NCBI RefSeq assembly: GCF_008806775.1 | Contig: NZ_WAEM01000005.1 | Coordinates: 158,138-222,137 of the forward strand | From: Flavobacterium luteum | GTDB lineage: Bacteria; Bacteroidota; Bacteroidia; Flavobacteriales; Flavobacteriaceae | Direction of reading: 5' to 3' | Length of the DNA: 64,000 nt | In this document: piece after piece, positions 15,451 to 24,175 of the stretch | Position numbering within the stretch: the stretch's first letter is position 1 | Layout of the letters: each line of letters opens with the position of its first letter | Made by a program: the position numbers and the translations under genes | The notes under the pieces: model-generated | What the model was told of the DNA's origin: nothing | Databases searched by the model: none | The model's input: only the letters and a program-made list of their open reading frames with translations

Positions 15451-18069
15451 ATGATTGTAAAATTACAAATGTACACTAAAATTAATTTAATGGTAGTGTT
15501 CATGTCTTTCTCTGCTGCTCAGGCACAAGTTCCAAATGAACCCACTAATTTAGTGGTAACACCCATAAATACAGGTGGTATGATACAGTTCTCTGAACCG
15601 TCAAGCATTGGTTACTCTACAATTACCAATTATGAGTATTCAATTGATAATGGAATCAATTGGGTTACTCCCACTACGGTAATAAAGGAGAGTCCAATAA
15701 TTATAAATAGTGGCATAACTAATTGTACTTCCTATCAAGTAAAAATCAGAGCAGTTAACGATTTAGGTAAAGGAACACCTTCGGCTACAGTTACTCTAAA
15801 GCCTTCGAATTCTAATCATCCAGGTATGGATTGGACATCAAGAACTAACCCAGTAGATAATTCATGGAATGGTATTATTTATGCCAATGGGCTCTTTGTG
15901 GCGGTGGGTGGCAGTTCTTCTGGAAATGGAGTAATGACTAGCTCTGATGGGAATATCTGGACGGCAAGAACTACTCCGGCGGATAACGAATGGTTTGGCA
16001 TTACCTATGGTAATGGACTTTTTGTGGCTGTTGCAATTAGTGGAGTGGGTAACCGTGTAATGACAAGCACAGATGGCATCAATTGGACGGCAAGAGCCTC
16101 TGCAGCGGATAATAATTGGTTGAGCGTCACTTACGGTAATGGTCTCTTTGTGGCTGTGGCTTTCAGTGGTGTAGGTAACCGCGTTATGACAAGCCCTGAT
16201 GGTATCAACTGGACGACAAGATCCTCTCCGGTGGACAACGACTGGTTTGGGATTACTTATGGCAATGGACTCTTTGTAGCAATCGGACAAACTGGTTTTG
16301 GTAATCGAGTAATGACCAGCCCAGATGGAATTAACTGGACAGTAAGAACCTCTGCGGTTGATCTTAAATGGCGAAGTATTACCTATGGTAAAGGACTCTT
16401 TGTAGCAGTGGCTTATACTCGATCGACTTCGAGTGTCATGACAAGTCCTGATGGAATTATCTGGACAGCAAGACTTTCTGCAGCAAATAATAACTGGAAC
16501 AGTGTTTCTTATGGAAATGGGCTTTTTGCGGCGGTGTCTAGTAGTGGTTCAGGTAATCGTGTAATGACAAGTTTTGACGGCTTTACTTGGACAATAAGAG
16601 CCTCTGCGGAGAATAATTACTGGAATAGTATCACTTATGGCAACGGTCATTTTGTGGCGGTGGCTGCAACTGGTACAAGTAACCGTGTAATGACAAGTAG
16701 TTTTTCTCTGGTGGCCGATGCACCCCTAATTACTGAGGCATCTTTTAGTGGTACAACTACTACTATTCAATTCACGCAATCAGGATCCTTATTGGCTCCA
16801 GCAATAACCAATTATGAATATTTTACTAATGATAGTACTACTTGGACGGCTTTGTCTCCAGCAGATACTACGAGTCCTTTAACCATAAACGGTTTGGCAA
16901 ATGTGCCAAGTTTAATTATGATACGAGCTGTAAATAGTGTAGGTAATTCTTGTCCTTCCACAAATTATCTCAATAATTACAATGTTACTTTCGATGCCAA
17001 TGGAGGTTCAGGAAGCATGGCAGTACAAACCATTGATTATAATGTTTCGGCAAATTTAAGGACCAATGCCTTTACCCGCACCGGTTATACCTTTTCCGGC
17101 TGGGCAACTACCAGCGTTGGCACAGTAGCCTATGCTAATAGTGCCAGTTATACCATGGGTGCTACTGATGTTACCTTGTTTGCCAAGTGGACGGCGACTA
17201 GTGGCTCGAATGGAGCCATTACGCAGGTACGTCCTATACAATGTGGAAAAACATTGAGTTATTTAACATCTGCTATTCAGGCTAGCCCTCTAGTAGGAGC
17301 TACTGAATATACATTTGAAGTAACAAGAGTAGACAACAGCGTTGTTAATACAATAGTTACTTCAAACTATTACTTTTTTCCAGCAACTTTAATAACTGGA
17401 GGATTAGTTTATGGAAAATCGTATTCAGTAAAAGTGAAAGCTAAAATTGGGGGAATTTATCAAGCTTTTGGTAATGCCTGTATTGTTACAGCACCTTCTG
17501 AACCACTAGTTACAACCACTAAAATTAGACCAATGCAGTGTGGTAAAACATTGAATTATATCACAGATGCCATTCAGGCAAGTCCTGTATACTTAGCAAC
17601 TCAATATGAGTTTAACGTTACTGATGGTGTTACCACTGTTGTTATACCTTCTAGCGCTTCTTGGTTTAGACTAAGTCAATTTCCAGGAGGAGGTGTTTTT
17701 AATACAGCATATACAATAACTGTAAGATCAAAAGGACTTGCTACTGCATTTACAGCTTACAGAGATTCTTGTATTGTTACCACTCCAATTTCAAGAATGT
17801 CTGATTCACTAGAAAAAGAAAGTATTTTTAACGTAAAAGCATTCCCGAATCCATTTGCCTCACACTTTAGTTTAGACATCGAGAGTTCAAGCGATGATTT
17901 GGTTCAGCTGAAAGTATATGATATGATAGGACGACAACTAGAAGTTCGTAAGGCGACAGTAACGGAATTAAGCACTAAAGAGATAGGCGCTAATTATCCA
18001 TCAGGCGTATACAATGTTGTTGTATCACAAGGGGATAATGTAAAATCTTTACGAATAATAAAAAGATAA
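15451..18069 (+). CDS. T9SS-secreted protein: FN3, seven-blade propeller, B-repeat, QCG domains
   Basis: A protein of about 872 residues. ATG 15451 is chosen because it gives a clean signal peptide ending SAAQA|Q; the frame is open upstream to 15265. Order: fibronectin-III-like domain (about 27-120), seven 42-residue repeats (128-421; pattern W..R..(A/P).(N/D).W..(I/V).YGNGLFVAV....G.RVMTS.DG), another FN3-like domain, one InlB-type B-repeat (about 510-585, GYTFSGWAT and LFAKW), two QCG domains, and a T9SS C-terminal domain (AFPNPFASHFSLDIES to IKR). The seven repeats predict a beta-propeller. It is probably an exported surface protein controlled by AraC-2. Confidence 0.88.
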   Translation: MIVKLQMYTKINLMVVFMSFSAAQAQVPNEPTNLVVTPINTGGMIQFSEPSSIGYSTITNYEYSIDNGINWVTPTTVIKESPIIINSGITNCTSYQVKIRAVNDLGKGTPSATVTLKPSNSNHPGMDWTSRTNPVDNSWNGIIYANGLFVAVGGSSSGNGVMTSSDGNIWTARTTPADNEWFGITYGNGLFVAVAISGVGNRVMTSTDGINWTARASAADNNWLSVTYGNGLFVAVAFSGVGNRVMTSPDGINWTTRSSPVDNDWFGITYGNGLFVAIGQTGFGNRVMTSPDGINWTVRTSAVDLKWRSITYGKGLFVAVAYTRSTSSVMTSPDGIIWTARLSAANNNWNSVSYGNGLFAAVSSSGSGNRVMTSFDGFTWTIRASAENNYWNSITYGNGHFVAVAATGTSNRVMTSSFSLVADAPLITEASFSGTTTTIQFTQSGSLLAPAITNYEYFTNDSTTWTALSPADTTSPLTINGLANVPSLIMIRAVNSVGNSCPSTNYLNNYNVTFDANGGSGSMAVQTIDYNVSANLRTNAFTRTGYTFSGWATTSVGTVAYANSASYTMGATDVTLFAKWTATSGSNGAITQVRPIQCGKTLSYLTSAIQASPLVGATEYTFEVTRVDNSVVNTIVTSNYYFFPATLITGGLVYGKSYSVKVKAKIGGIYQAFGNACIVTAPSEPLVTTTKIRPMQCGKTLNYITDAIQASPVYLATQYEFNVTDGVTTVVIPSSASWFRLSQFPGGGVFNTAYTITVRSKGLATAFTAYRDSCIVTTPISRMSDSLEKESIFNVKAFPNPFASHFSLDIESSSDDLVQLKVYDMIGRQLEVRKATVTELSTKEIGANYPSGVYNVVVSQGDNVKSLRIIKR

Positions 18070-18095
18070 GATTTAAATTCGTTCTTTGGGAAAGA

Positions 18096-18127
18096 AAGGG
18101 TAAGATTTAATTCTCGCCCTTTTTTTA
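18096..18127 (+). terminator. Terminator between convergent genes
   Basis: AAAGGGTAAGA and TCTCGCCCTTT form an imperfect stem followed by a T-run. It ends 4 bp before the antiporter stop codon. Confidence 0.6.
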
Positions 18128-18130
18128 TGT

Positions 18131-20362
18131 CTAATTATGAACCAATTCTGCTAGTAATTTTTTCTCTCCCACAATCCATAAAACGTCATCTTTTTCTAAA
18201 ACTATATCCGATTCAGGATTCAAAATCCGATTGCCTCTTTTTTCAATACCTACCACTAGACCATGGGTTTTCTCTCTCACTTTAGACTCTCTAATGGTTT
18301 TTCCGATATAGCTTTCGTTTTTTAATTCTATTTGTCGCAATACTATTTCGGGTTCTAGAGTTGATGTTGGAACTTCAATCTCATGTTGTTCTAAATACTT
18401 TTTAAATTCGTTCACTTGAATATCGTTTCCTATGACACAAATTTCATCACTAGGAAATAATCGATCGTTTCTTTTAGGAATATTAATCATAATATCCCCT
18501 CTTTTTATTGAAGCTATATTGATTCCTAGCTGTTCTCTGATCTTTAATTCTTTTAATGTTTTTCCAATGATATTCGATTCTTTAGCGATTTCAAAATAAG
18601 CCATGTGACCATCCCAAGGCGATAAATCACTCCTGCTTCTTTTCGCTTTTGTAATTTCTCTGTCATTCAAGTTGGATAAAAAATGATTTTCTATTTTATG
18701 ATATTGAGCGTTTAATTTTTTACGGAATAGAAAATAAGTTACAGCCGCTCCAATTAATGTAAAAATGGCGGCTATTGGTGAGAAAAATATGTTTAACAAA
18801 AAGCCAATAAAAAACAGTGTTAGTAGGAATCGAAATAGAATCATCATGACAATGGGCCCACGGTATTTGCGCTCTTCCATTAGGAGATTTACTTCTGCAA
18901 TAGCTACTCTTCGGAGGGATAGTGCCCATAAAAAAGGGGAGAGTACCGCTAAAGTTATTAAGGCACCTATAGCATTCCCAAATTTAAAACCAGCCACAAG
19001 CGGTAATATATATTGTGAGGACAGTAAAATAATTGCAACTATAATTACGGATACAAAAATGACTTGAAAAAGAAAGGCATTTAATACTTTTTGCCAGGTA
19101 CTAACCGATTTGATAGATTGGGTATTTGCACTATACCGTTCGATATTTTTGATCCATTTTCGAGGTAATTTTTTGGATAATATTTCTGAAAAAGGAGTTG
19201 CTATTTTAATCATAAACGGAGTTGTAAAGGCTGTAATTGCTGAAACAGCAACCACAATTGGATACAGATAGGAACTTGTAGCTTGTAAAGTTATTCCTAA
19301 TGAAGCAATGATAAAGGAAAACTCACCAATTTGCGATAAACTCATTCCAGTTTGTACCGATTCTTTGAGGGGTTGTCCAGAAAGTAAGGCTCCAATAGTT
19401 GAACTAAAAGATTGTCCGAAAATGGTAATTACCGATAAAACAAAAATTGGAATCATGTGATTGTACACTACGCTTGGGTCTATTAACATGCCTACTGACA
19501 CAAAAAAGACAGCAGCAAATAAATCTTTAACGGGTTTTACCAAATGTTCAATGTGTTCTGCTTGAGTAGTTTCGGCAATGATAGATCCCATAATAAAGGC
19601 ACCCAGAGCTGGAGAAAATCCTACGTTTGAAGCGAGCATAACCATCGACAAACAAAGTGCTATAGAAATAATGAGAAGCATTTCATCGGTTAACAAATGT
19701 TTCGCTTTTTTAAGTAGCGTAGGAATAAAGAAGATACCTCCTATAAACCAGAGTATTAAGAAAAAAACCAACTTAAAAATTGATTGTAGTAATGCTCCAC
19801 CCGAAAAATGTTCGCTAACCGCTATGGTAGATAATAAAACCATCATTAATATAGCCACGATATCCTGAACAATAAGTGAACCAATAACAATACCAGCAAA
19901 TTTTTGAGCCTTTACCCCCAGTTCGTCAAATGATTTTAAGATAATCGTTGTAGATGATACTGACAAAATAACCCCCAAAAAAATACTATCCATTGTAGGC
20001 CAATTCATCCATCGTCCCACGGCGTAGCCTAATAGTAACATAAAAGTGATTTGAGTAATAGCGGTAATAGATGCTGTTCCGCCCACTTTCATTAGTTTTT
20101 TAAAACTAAATTCTAAACCAAGACTAAACAATAGAAAAATCACTCCAATTTCAGCCCAAACTTCAACACTTTCAATATCTTTTACCGATGGAAAAAAATC
20201 AAAATGATTCCCTGCTAAAAAACCCGCAATCAAGTAGCCTAAAACTAGCGGTTGCTTCAATCTTTTAAAGAGTAAAACCGCAATACCAGCGGTCATTAGA
20301 ATTAATCCTAAATCACTAATTAGAGGTTTTAAATGATTGGATATTTCTGCAACTGCGCTCAT
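18131..20362 (-). CDS. Monovalent cation:proton antiporter (CPA2/Kef type) with two RCK-C domains
   Basis: A 743-residue protein from ATG 20362 (MSAVAEISNH). The first 400 or so residues are an Na+/H+ exchanger membrane domain with about 12 segments (GYLIAGFLAGNH, SLGLEFSFKKL, GFSPALGAFIMGSIIAET, SQIGEFSFIIASLG). After further helices come two TrkA-C/RCK-C regulatory domains (about 590-655 and 675-740), each with the I.G.T(L/I)(K/R)E pattern. No Rossmann TrkA-N domain is visible, unlike KefB/C. It probably exchanges K+ or Na+ for protons at the inner membrane; ion specificity is uncertain. Confidence 0.9.
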   Translation of the reverse strand: MSAVAEISNHLKPLISDLGLILMTAGIAVLLFKRLKQPLVLGYLIAGFLAGNHFDFFPSVKDIESVEVWAEIGVIFLLFSLGLEFSFKKLMKVGGTASITAITQITFMLLLGYAVGRWMNWPTMDSIFLGVILSVSSTTIILKSFDELGVKAQKFAGIVIGSLIVQDIVAILMMVLLSTIAVSEHFSGGALLQSIFKLVFFLILWFIGGIFFIPTLLKKAKHLLTDEMLLIISIALCLSMVMLASNVGFSPALGAFIMGSIIAETTQAEHIEHLVKPVKDLFAAVFFVSVGMLIDPSVVYNHMIPIFVLSVITIFGQSFSSTIGALLSGQPLKESVQTGMSLSQIGEFSFIIASLGITLQATSSYLYPIVVAVSAITAFTTPFMIKIATPFSEILSKKLPRKWIKNIERYSANTQSIKSVSTWQKVLNAFLFQVIFVSVIIVAIILLSSQYILPLVAGFKFGNAIGALITLAVLSPFLWALSLRRVAIAEVNLLMEERKYRGPIVMMILFRFLLTLFFIGFLLNIFFSPIAAIFTLIGAAVTYFLFRKKLNAQYHKIENHFLSNLNDREITKAKRSRSDLSPWDGHMAYFEIAKESNIIGKTLKELKIREQLGINIASIKRGDIMINIPKRNDRLFPSDEICVIGNDIQVNEFKKYLEQHEIEVPTSTLEPEIVLRQIELKNESYIGKTIRESKVREKTHGLVVGIEKRGNRILNPESDIVLEKDDVLWIVGEKKLLAELVHN

Positions 20363-20423
20363 AATTTTGTATATAGGAAAGACTAATTTTATGTTTCTCA
20401 AAGCATTAAGGCTAATATAAAAC

Positions 20424-20447
20424 AAAAAAACGGTATTAAAACCGTTT
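20424..20447 (-). terminator. Terminator of purB
   Basis: On the minus strand AAACGGT, loop, ACCGTTTTTTTG: a short stem with a T-run located just after the purB stop and before the antiporter gene. Confidence 0.65.
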
Positions 20448-20469
20448 ATAATAGGATATTTATAATAGC

Positions 20470-21816
20470 TTAAATCCCCAAGAAATTACTCGGTGTGATT
20501 TGTAACAATTCTGCTTTAATTTTATCCGAAACTTCTAAAGTGGCAATAAAATCATGAATCGCTTTTTTATCAATTGCTTCATTGGTTCTAGTCAAACCTT
20601 TCAAAGCTTCATACGGATTTGGATAGCCTTCGCGACGTAAAATGGTTTGAATCGCTTCAGCAACTACCGCCCAGTTCTTTTCTAAATCTTCATGGAATTT
20701 AGGTTCATTTAAAAGCAGTTTGTTCAATCCTTTTAAAGTAGCTTCGAAAGCAATAATAGTATGTCCCATAGGCACACCAATATTTCTTAAAACGGTACTA
20801 TCAGTCAAATCCCGTTGCAATCTCGATAAAGGCAATTTAGCCGATAAATGTTCGAAAATAGCATTGGCAATACCTAAATTCCCTTCAGAGTTTTCAAAAT
20901 CAATAGGATTTACTTTGTGAGGCATGGCAGACGAACCAATTTCTCCCGCTTTTATTTTTTGTTTGAAATAGTCCATTGAAACATAGGTCCAAATGTCTCT
21001 GTCTAAATCAATAATAATAGTGTTGATTCTTTTTAGTGCGTCGAAAAAGGCAGCAAAATGATCATAATGTTCGATTTGAGTGGTAGGGAAGGAGTGATGC
21101 AAGTTAAGGGTTTCCTCAACAAAATTACTTCCAAATTTTCTCCAATCTATTTGAGGATAAGCCACATGATGTGCATTGTAATTTCCAGTAGCACCTCCAA
21201 ATTTGGCTGCAAACGGAATGTTAAATAACAATCGCATTTGTTCCTCTAATCGTTCTACAAAAACCCCAATCTCTTTACCCAGACGAGTAGGAGAGGCAGG
21301 TTGACCGTGCGTTCTCGCCAGCATCGGAATATCGCACCATTCCATACTTAACTCTTTTAATTTTGAGGTTAAAGTGATAAGCGATGGCATGTATACTTTC
21401 TCAAAAGCTTCTTTGGTCGAAAGCGGAATAGCGGTATTATTAATGTCTTGCGAAGTCAAACCAAAATGAATAAATTCTTTGTGTTTTGACAAATCTAGTT
21501 TTTCAAAAGCTTCTTTGATAAAATATTCTACTGCTTTTACATCGTGGTTGGTTACTTTTTCAGTTTCTTTTATCCATAAAGCATCTTCAGTAGAGAAATT
21601 TTTGTAAATGGAACGTAAACCATCAAAAAGGTTTGGATTTACAGTGGCAAGTTGCGGTAGCGGCACTTCACATAAAGCAATGAAATATTCAATTTCAACC
21701 AATACGCGGTATCTGATTAAAGCTTCTTCAGAAAAAAAAGGAGAAAGTGCAATAGTTTTACTTCTGTATCGTCCATCAATAGGTGATACAGCATTTAATT
21801 CATTTAAGGTAGTCAT
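20470..21816 (-). CDS. purB: Adenylosuccinate lyase
   Basis: A 448-residue fumarase/aspartase-superfamily enzyme acting twice in purine synthesis (SAICAR to AICAR, adenylosuccinate to AMP). Family signature GSSAMPHKVNPIDFEN is present at about residues 294-309 with the catalytic-loop serine, and the N-terminal SPIDGRYRSK block and TSQDINNTA block match the AMP-type (long bacterial) subfamily. A TATCTTTG -7 box lies upstream and a terminator downstream, so it is probably monocistronic. Confidence 0.97.
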   Translation of the reverse strand: MTTLNELNAVSPIDGRYRSKTIALSPFFSEEALIRYRVLVEIEYFIALCEVPLPQLATVNPNLFDGLRSIYKNFSTEDALWIKETEKVTNHDVKAVEYFIKEAFEKLDLSKHKEFIHFGLTSQDINNTAIPLSTKEAFEKVYMPSLITLTSKLKELSMEWCDIPMLARTHGQPASPTRLGKEIGVFVERLEEQMRLLFNIPFAAKFGGATGNYNAHHVAYPQIDWRKFGSNFVEETLNLHHSFPTTQIEHYDHFAAFFDALKRINTIIIDLDRDIWTYVSMDYFKQKIKAGEIGSSAMPHKVNPIDFENSEGNLGIANAIFEHLSAKLPLSRLQRDLTDSTVLRNIGVPMGHTIIAFEATLKGLNKLLLNEPKFHEDLEKNWAVVAEAIQTILRREGYPNPYEALKGLTRTNEAIDKKAIHDFIATLEVSDKIKAELLQITPSNFLGI

Positions 21817-21840
21817 TGTTGTGTTGTTGGTTCAAAAGAA

Positions 21841-21848
21841 CAAAGATA
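21841..21848 (-). promoter_or_regulatory. -7 box of purB
   Basis: TATCTTTG on the minus strand, ending 24 bp before the start at 21816. No clear -33 TTTG. Confidence 0.5.
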
Positions 21849-21892
21849 ATAGATTTCAGCCTTAAAATTGAAGTTGAAATTGACTTTTGTCA

Positions 21893-22582
21893 TTACCCTT
21901 TTTTGAGTTCTTTTTGAACGATTTTCATTCCTTCTGATCCAGATGTAGCAATAATTTTAATGTCATTTGGAACATCGTAGATAGTTGCAGGTTTTGGATC
22001 GATGTAATAAATTGGGATTGAAGTATGAGCAAAATGTATCAAACTTGCAGCAGGATAAACTTGTAAAGAAGTACCAATTATGATAAGAATGTCCGCTTTT
22101 TCAACAATAGCAACGGCCTCTTCCAACGCAGGAACTTCTTCTCCAAACCAAACGATATGCGGGCGTAAGGTATTGCCCTTGTCATCCAAATCACTAAAGT
22201 TTAAATCGTCCTGCCAATCTAGAATGTAATTCGTGTTTGTTGCGCTACGAACTTTTAACAACTCACCATGCAAATGCAACACACGAGTGCTTCCTGCTTT
22301 TTCGTGCAAGTTATCTACGTTTTGAGTGATGATATCGACATCAAAGTGCTGTTCTAAGTCCGCTAAGATTTGATGTCCTAAATTGGGTTCAACCTCCTTA
22401 AGTTGGCTACGCCTTTGGTTATAAAAATCAAGTACAAGTGCTGGGTTTTTAAGCCAACCTTCTGGTGTTGCTACATCCATTACATTGTGACCTTCCCAAA
22501 GTCCGTCACTATCCCGAAAAGTTTTTATACCACTTTCGGCACTTATTCCCGCTCCCGTCAAAACTACAAGTTTCTTTTTCAT
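21893..22582 (-). CDS. cobB: NAD-dependent protein deacylase (sirtuin) lacking zinc cysteines
   Basis: A 229-residue Sir2 protein. Rossmann motifs are intact: GAGISAESGIKTFRDSDGLW, QNVDNLHEKAG, and HLHGE with the catalytic histidine. Y54 and R57 in DFYNQRR match the Tyr-x-x-Arg pair that class III sirtuins (SIRT5/CobB type) use to hold succinyl or malonyl lysine. The zinc module between HGE and WFGE has no cysteine at all; the protein contains none in that region (KVRSATNTNYILDWQDD...). It thus belongs to a zinc-less variant, or folds differently there. It is divergent from the methyltransferase gene, 66 bp apart. Confidence 0.9.
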   Translation of the reverse strand: MKKKLVVLTGAGISAESGIKTFRDSDGLWEGHNVMDVATPEGWLKNPALVLDFYNQRRSQLKEVEPNLGHQILADLEQHFDVDIITQNVDNLHEKAGSTRVLHLHGELLKVRSATNTNYILDWQDDLNFSDLDDKGNTLRPHIVWFGEEVPALEEAVAIVEKADILIIIGTSLQVYPAASLIHFAHTSIPIYYIDPKPATIYDVPNDIKIIATSGSEGMKIVQKELKKG

Positions 22583-22630
22583 AGCTAAAATACTTTAGGA
22601 GCTAAAGCTACTCTTTTTTAGTATTTTTAC

Positions 22631-22638
22631 CAAAAATA
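22631..22638 (-). promoter_or_regulatory. -7 box of the sirtuin gene
   Basis: TATTTTTG on the minus strand fits TAnnTTTG. A near match for the divergent methyltransferase gene (TATTTTTA) lies at 22622-22629 on the plus strand. Confidence 0.45.
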
Positions 22639-22648
22639 ATTCCGCAAC

Positions 22649-23311
22649 ATGATTGACCTCGATTACCTTCATTTCTTAGAAAACATCCTAACAGAAAACA
22701 GAAAAGAACGATTTCAGAAAGTGCTACAAAACCGAACCAAGCATTTTACAATTGTTGTTGAAGATATTTTTCAGATGCACAATACCAGTGCAGTGATGCG
22801 CAGTTGTGAGGTCTTTGGGATACAAGAGCTAAATGTGATTGAGCAACGGTATGGAAAAAGCATCGATAAGGAAATTGCCATGGGTGCCCAAAAATGGGTC
22901 GATATCAATACGTTCGACAATGTATCAAGTTGCGTGGATACGCTGAAAGCGAAAGGCTACCAAATTATTGCTGCAACACCACATGAGAACGATTGCTTAC
23001 TAGATGATTTTGATATTTTGAAACCAAGTGCTATATTCTTTGGAACGGAACGTGACGGATTATCCGAAGAAATTTTGAAACGGGCGGATGGGTTTCTCAA
23101 AATTCCTATGGTAGGCTTTACAGAGAGTTTAAATATATCCGTTTCGGCTGCGATTATTATTCAGAATCTGACCAACCGATTGCGAAATTCTACAATTGAT
23201 TGGCATTTATCTGAAATAGAAATTTTAGAAAAACGTTTGGATTGGGCTAGTAATTCTATTAAAGATATTAAACGAATTGAGGCAAGATATTATGAAGATA
23301 AAATCAAATAG
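22649..23311 (+). CDS. trmH: TrmH-family tRNA (guanosine-2'-O-)-methyltransferase
   Basis: A 220-residue SPOUT methyltransferase. Motif 1 NTSAVMRSCEVFGI carries the conserved Asn and Arg, motif 2 FFGTERDGLSEE and motif 3 IPMVGFTESLNISVSAAI form the knotted SAM site. Size and the C-terminal helix fit TrmH, which 2'-O-methylates G18 in tRNA. Substrate tRNA positions differ among family members, so the exact target is inferred. It ends 12 bp from the convergent gene. Confidence 0.9.
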   Translation: MIDLDYLHFLENILTENRKERFQKVLQNRTKHFTIVVEDIFQMHNTSAVMRSCEVFGIQELNVIEQRYGKSIDKEIAMGAQKWVDINTFDNVSSCVDTLKAKGYQIIAATPHENDCLLDDFDILKPSAIFFGTERDGLSEEILKRADGFLKIPMVGFTESLNISVSAAIIIQNLTNRLRNSTIDWHLSEIEILEKRLDWASNSIKDIKRIEARYYEDKIK

Positions 23312-23323
23312 GAATTAGAAAAT

Positions 23324-24088
23324 CTAGTTTTTCTTCAACACTTTATATTGCTCATAACATTCACTAATGGCATCCATGATTTGTAAATCATTGGCCGCCT
23401 TTACAAAAGCTTCCGAATAATTACAACGTTCCATAATTTCTGCTATTTCGTTTTTGTCTATTCCAAGAAGTACCGCTACCATTTCTCTGTCGTATTTAGA
23501 TTCTAGTAAGGTTCTTACATTGTTGTCTTTTTTCATTTCTTTAAGACGCTTGAGCTCTTTTGGTTTTTTTCCAAAAAAGTTATACAACATATCAGCAGGG
23601 TTAAAAATAGAACCCATCACTCTGTTAAAAGCATTTGGAGAATATTCGCCAGCTTCATATCCTTGTTGCAATCCTGAAATACTATATCTGAAGTTATCTC
23701 GAGATGGAATTAATTTCGAATCGACTTCTAAATAACCAGTTAAATTATAAGGCATAATAATCACTTCTTCAAGTGCGATGGCTTTTTCGGTCATCTTAAT
23801 TTTTGTAGTCTTGTTTTTTATCCAATCGTTTGTAACTCTAATTTTTATAGATTGAAATCCGATATAGGAAATGTGTAGGGTGTCGTTTACTGTAGCTTCA
23901 ATTTCAAAAAATCCCTTTTCGTTCGTATTGCTTCCTCTCGATTTGTTAAGGTTAATGATATTAACATTAGATATAGGAAGCAATGTTTGGTCATTTTGTA
24001 TGATTCCAGAAATTTTTTGGGGAGGTGTTGCTTGAGAAAAGCAGTTTAAAGAAAGGAATGTAAAAAAGAAGACTATTAAATATCTCAT
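23324..24088 (-). CDS. Secreted carboxypeptidase-regulatory-like domain protein
   Basis: A 254-residue protein with signal peptide (MRYLIVFFFTFLSLNCFSQ). Residues 25-110 form a CarboxypepD_reg-like beta-sandwich (ISGIIQNDQTLLPISNVNII, GSNTNEKGFFEIEA, HISYIGFQSI, LEEVII), the domain that opens many SusC-type receptors. No TonB-dependent barrel follows; the rest (about 120-254) is mostly charged and helical. Likely an envelope protein of unknown role, a type common in Bacteroidota. Confidence 0.82.
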   Translation of the reverse strand: MRYLIVFFFTFLSLNCFSQATPPQKISGIIQNDQTLLPISNVNIINLNKSRGSNTNEKGFFEIEATVNDTLHISYIGFQSIKIRVTNDWIKNKTTKIKMTEKAIALEEVIIMPYNLTGYLEVDSKLIPSRDNFRYSISGLQQGYEAGEYSPNAFNRVMGSIFNPADMLYNFFGKKPKELKRLKEMKKDNNVRTLLESKYDREMVAVLLGIDKNEIAEIMERCNYSEAFVKAANDLQIMDAISECYEQYKVLKKN

Positions 24089-24175
24089 GTTGTGTTTAAA
24101 AAGTTTAAAAGTAATAAAACACGATAAGATATTGAATAGTCTTCTTTATAATTATAAGAAAATTAACAAAAGGGA

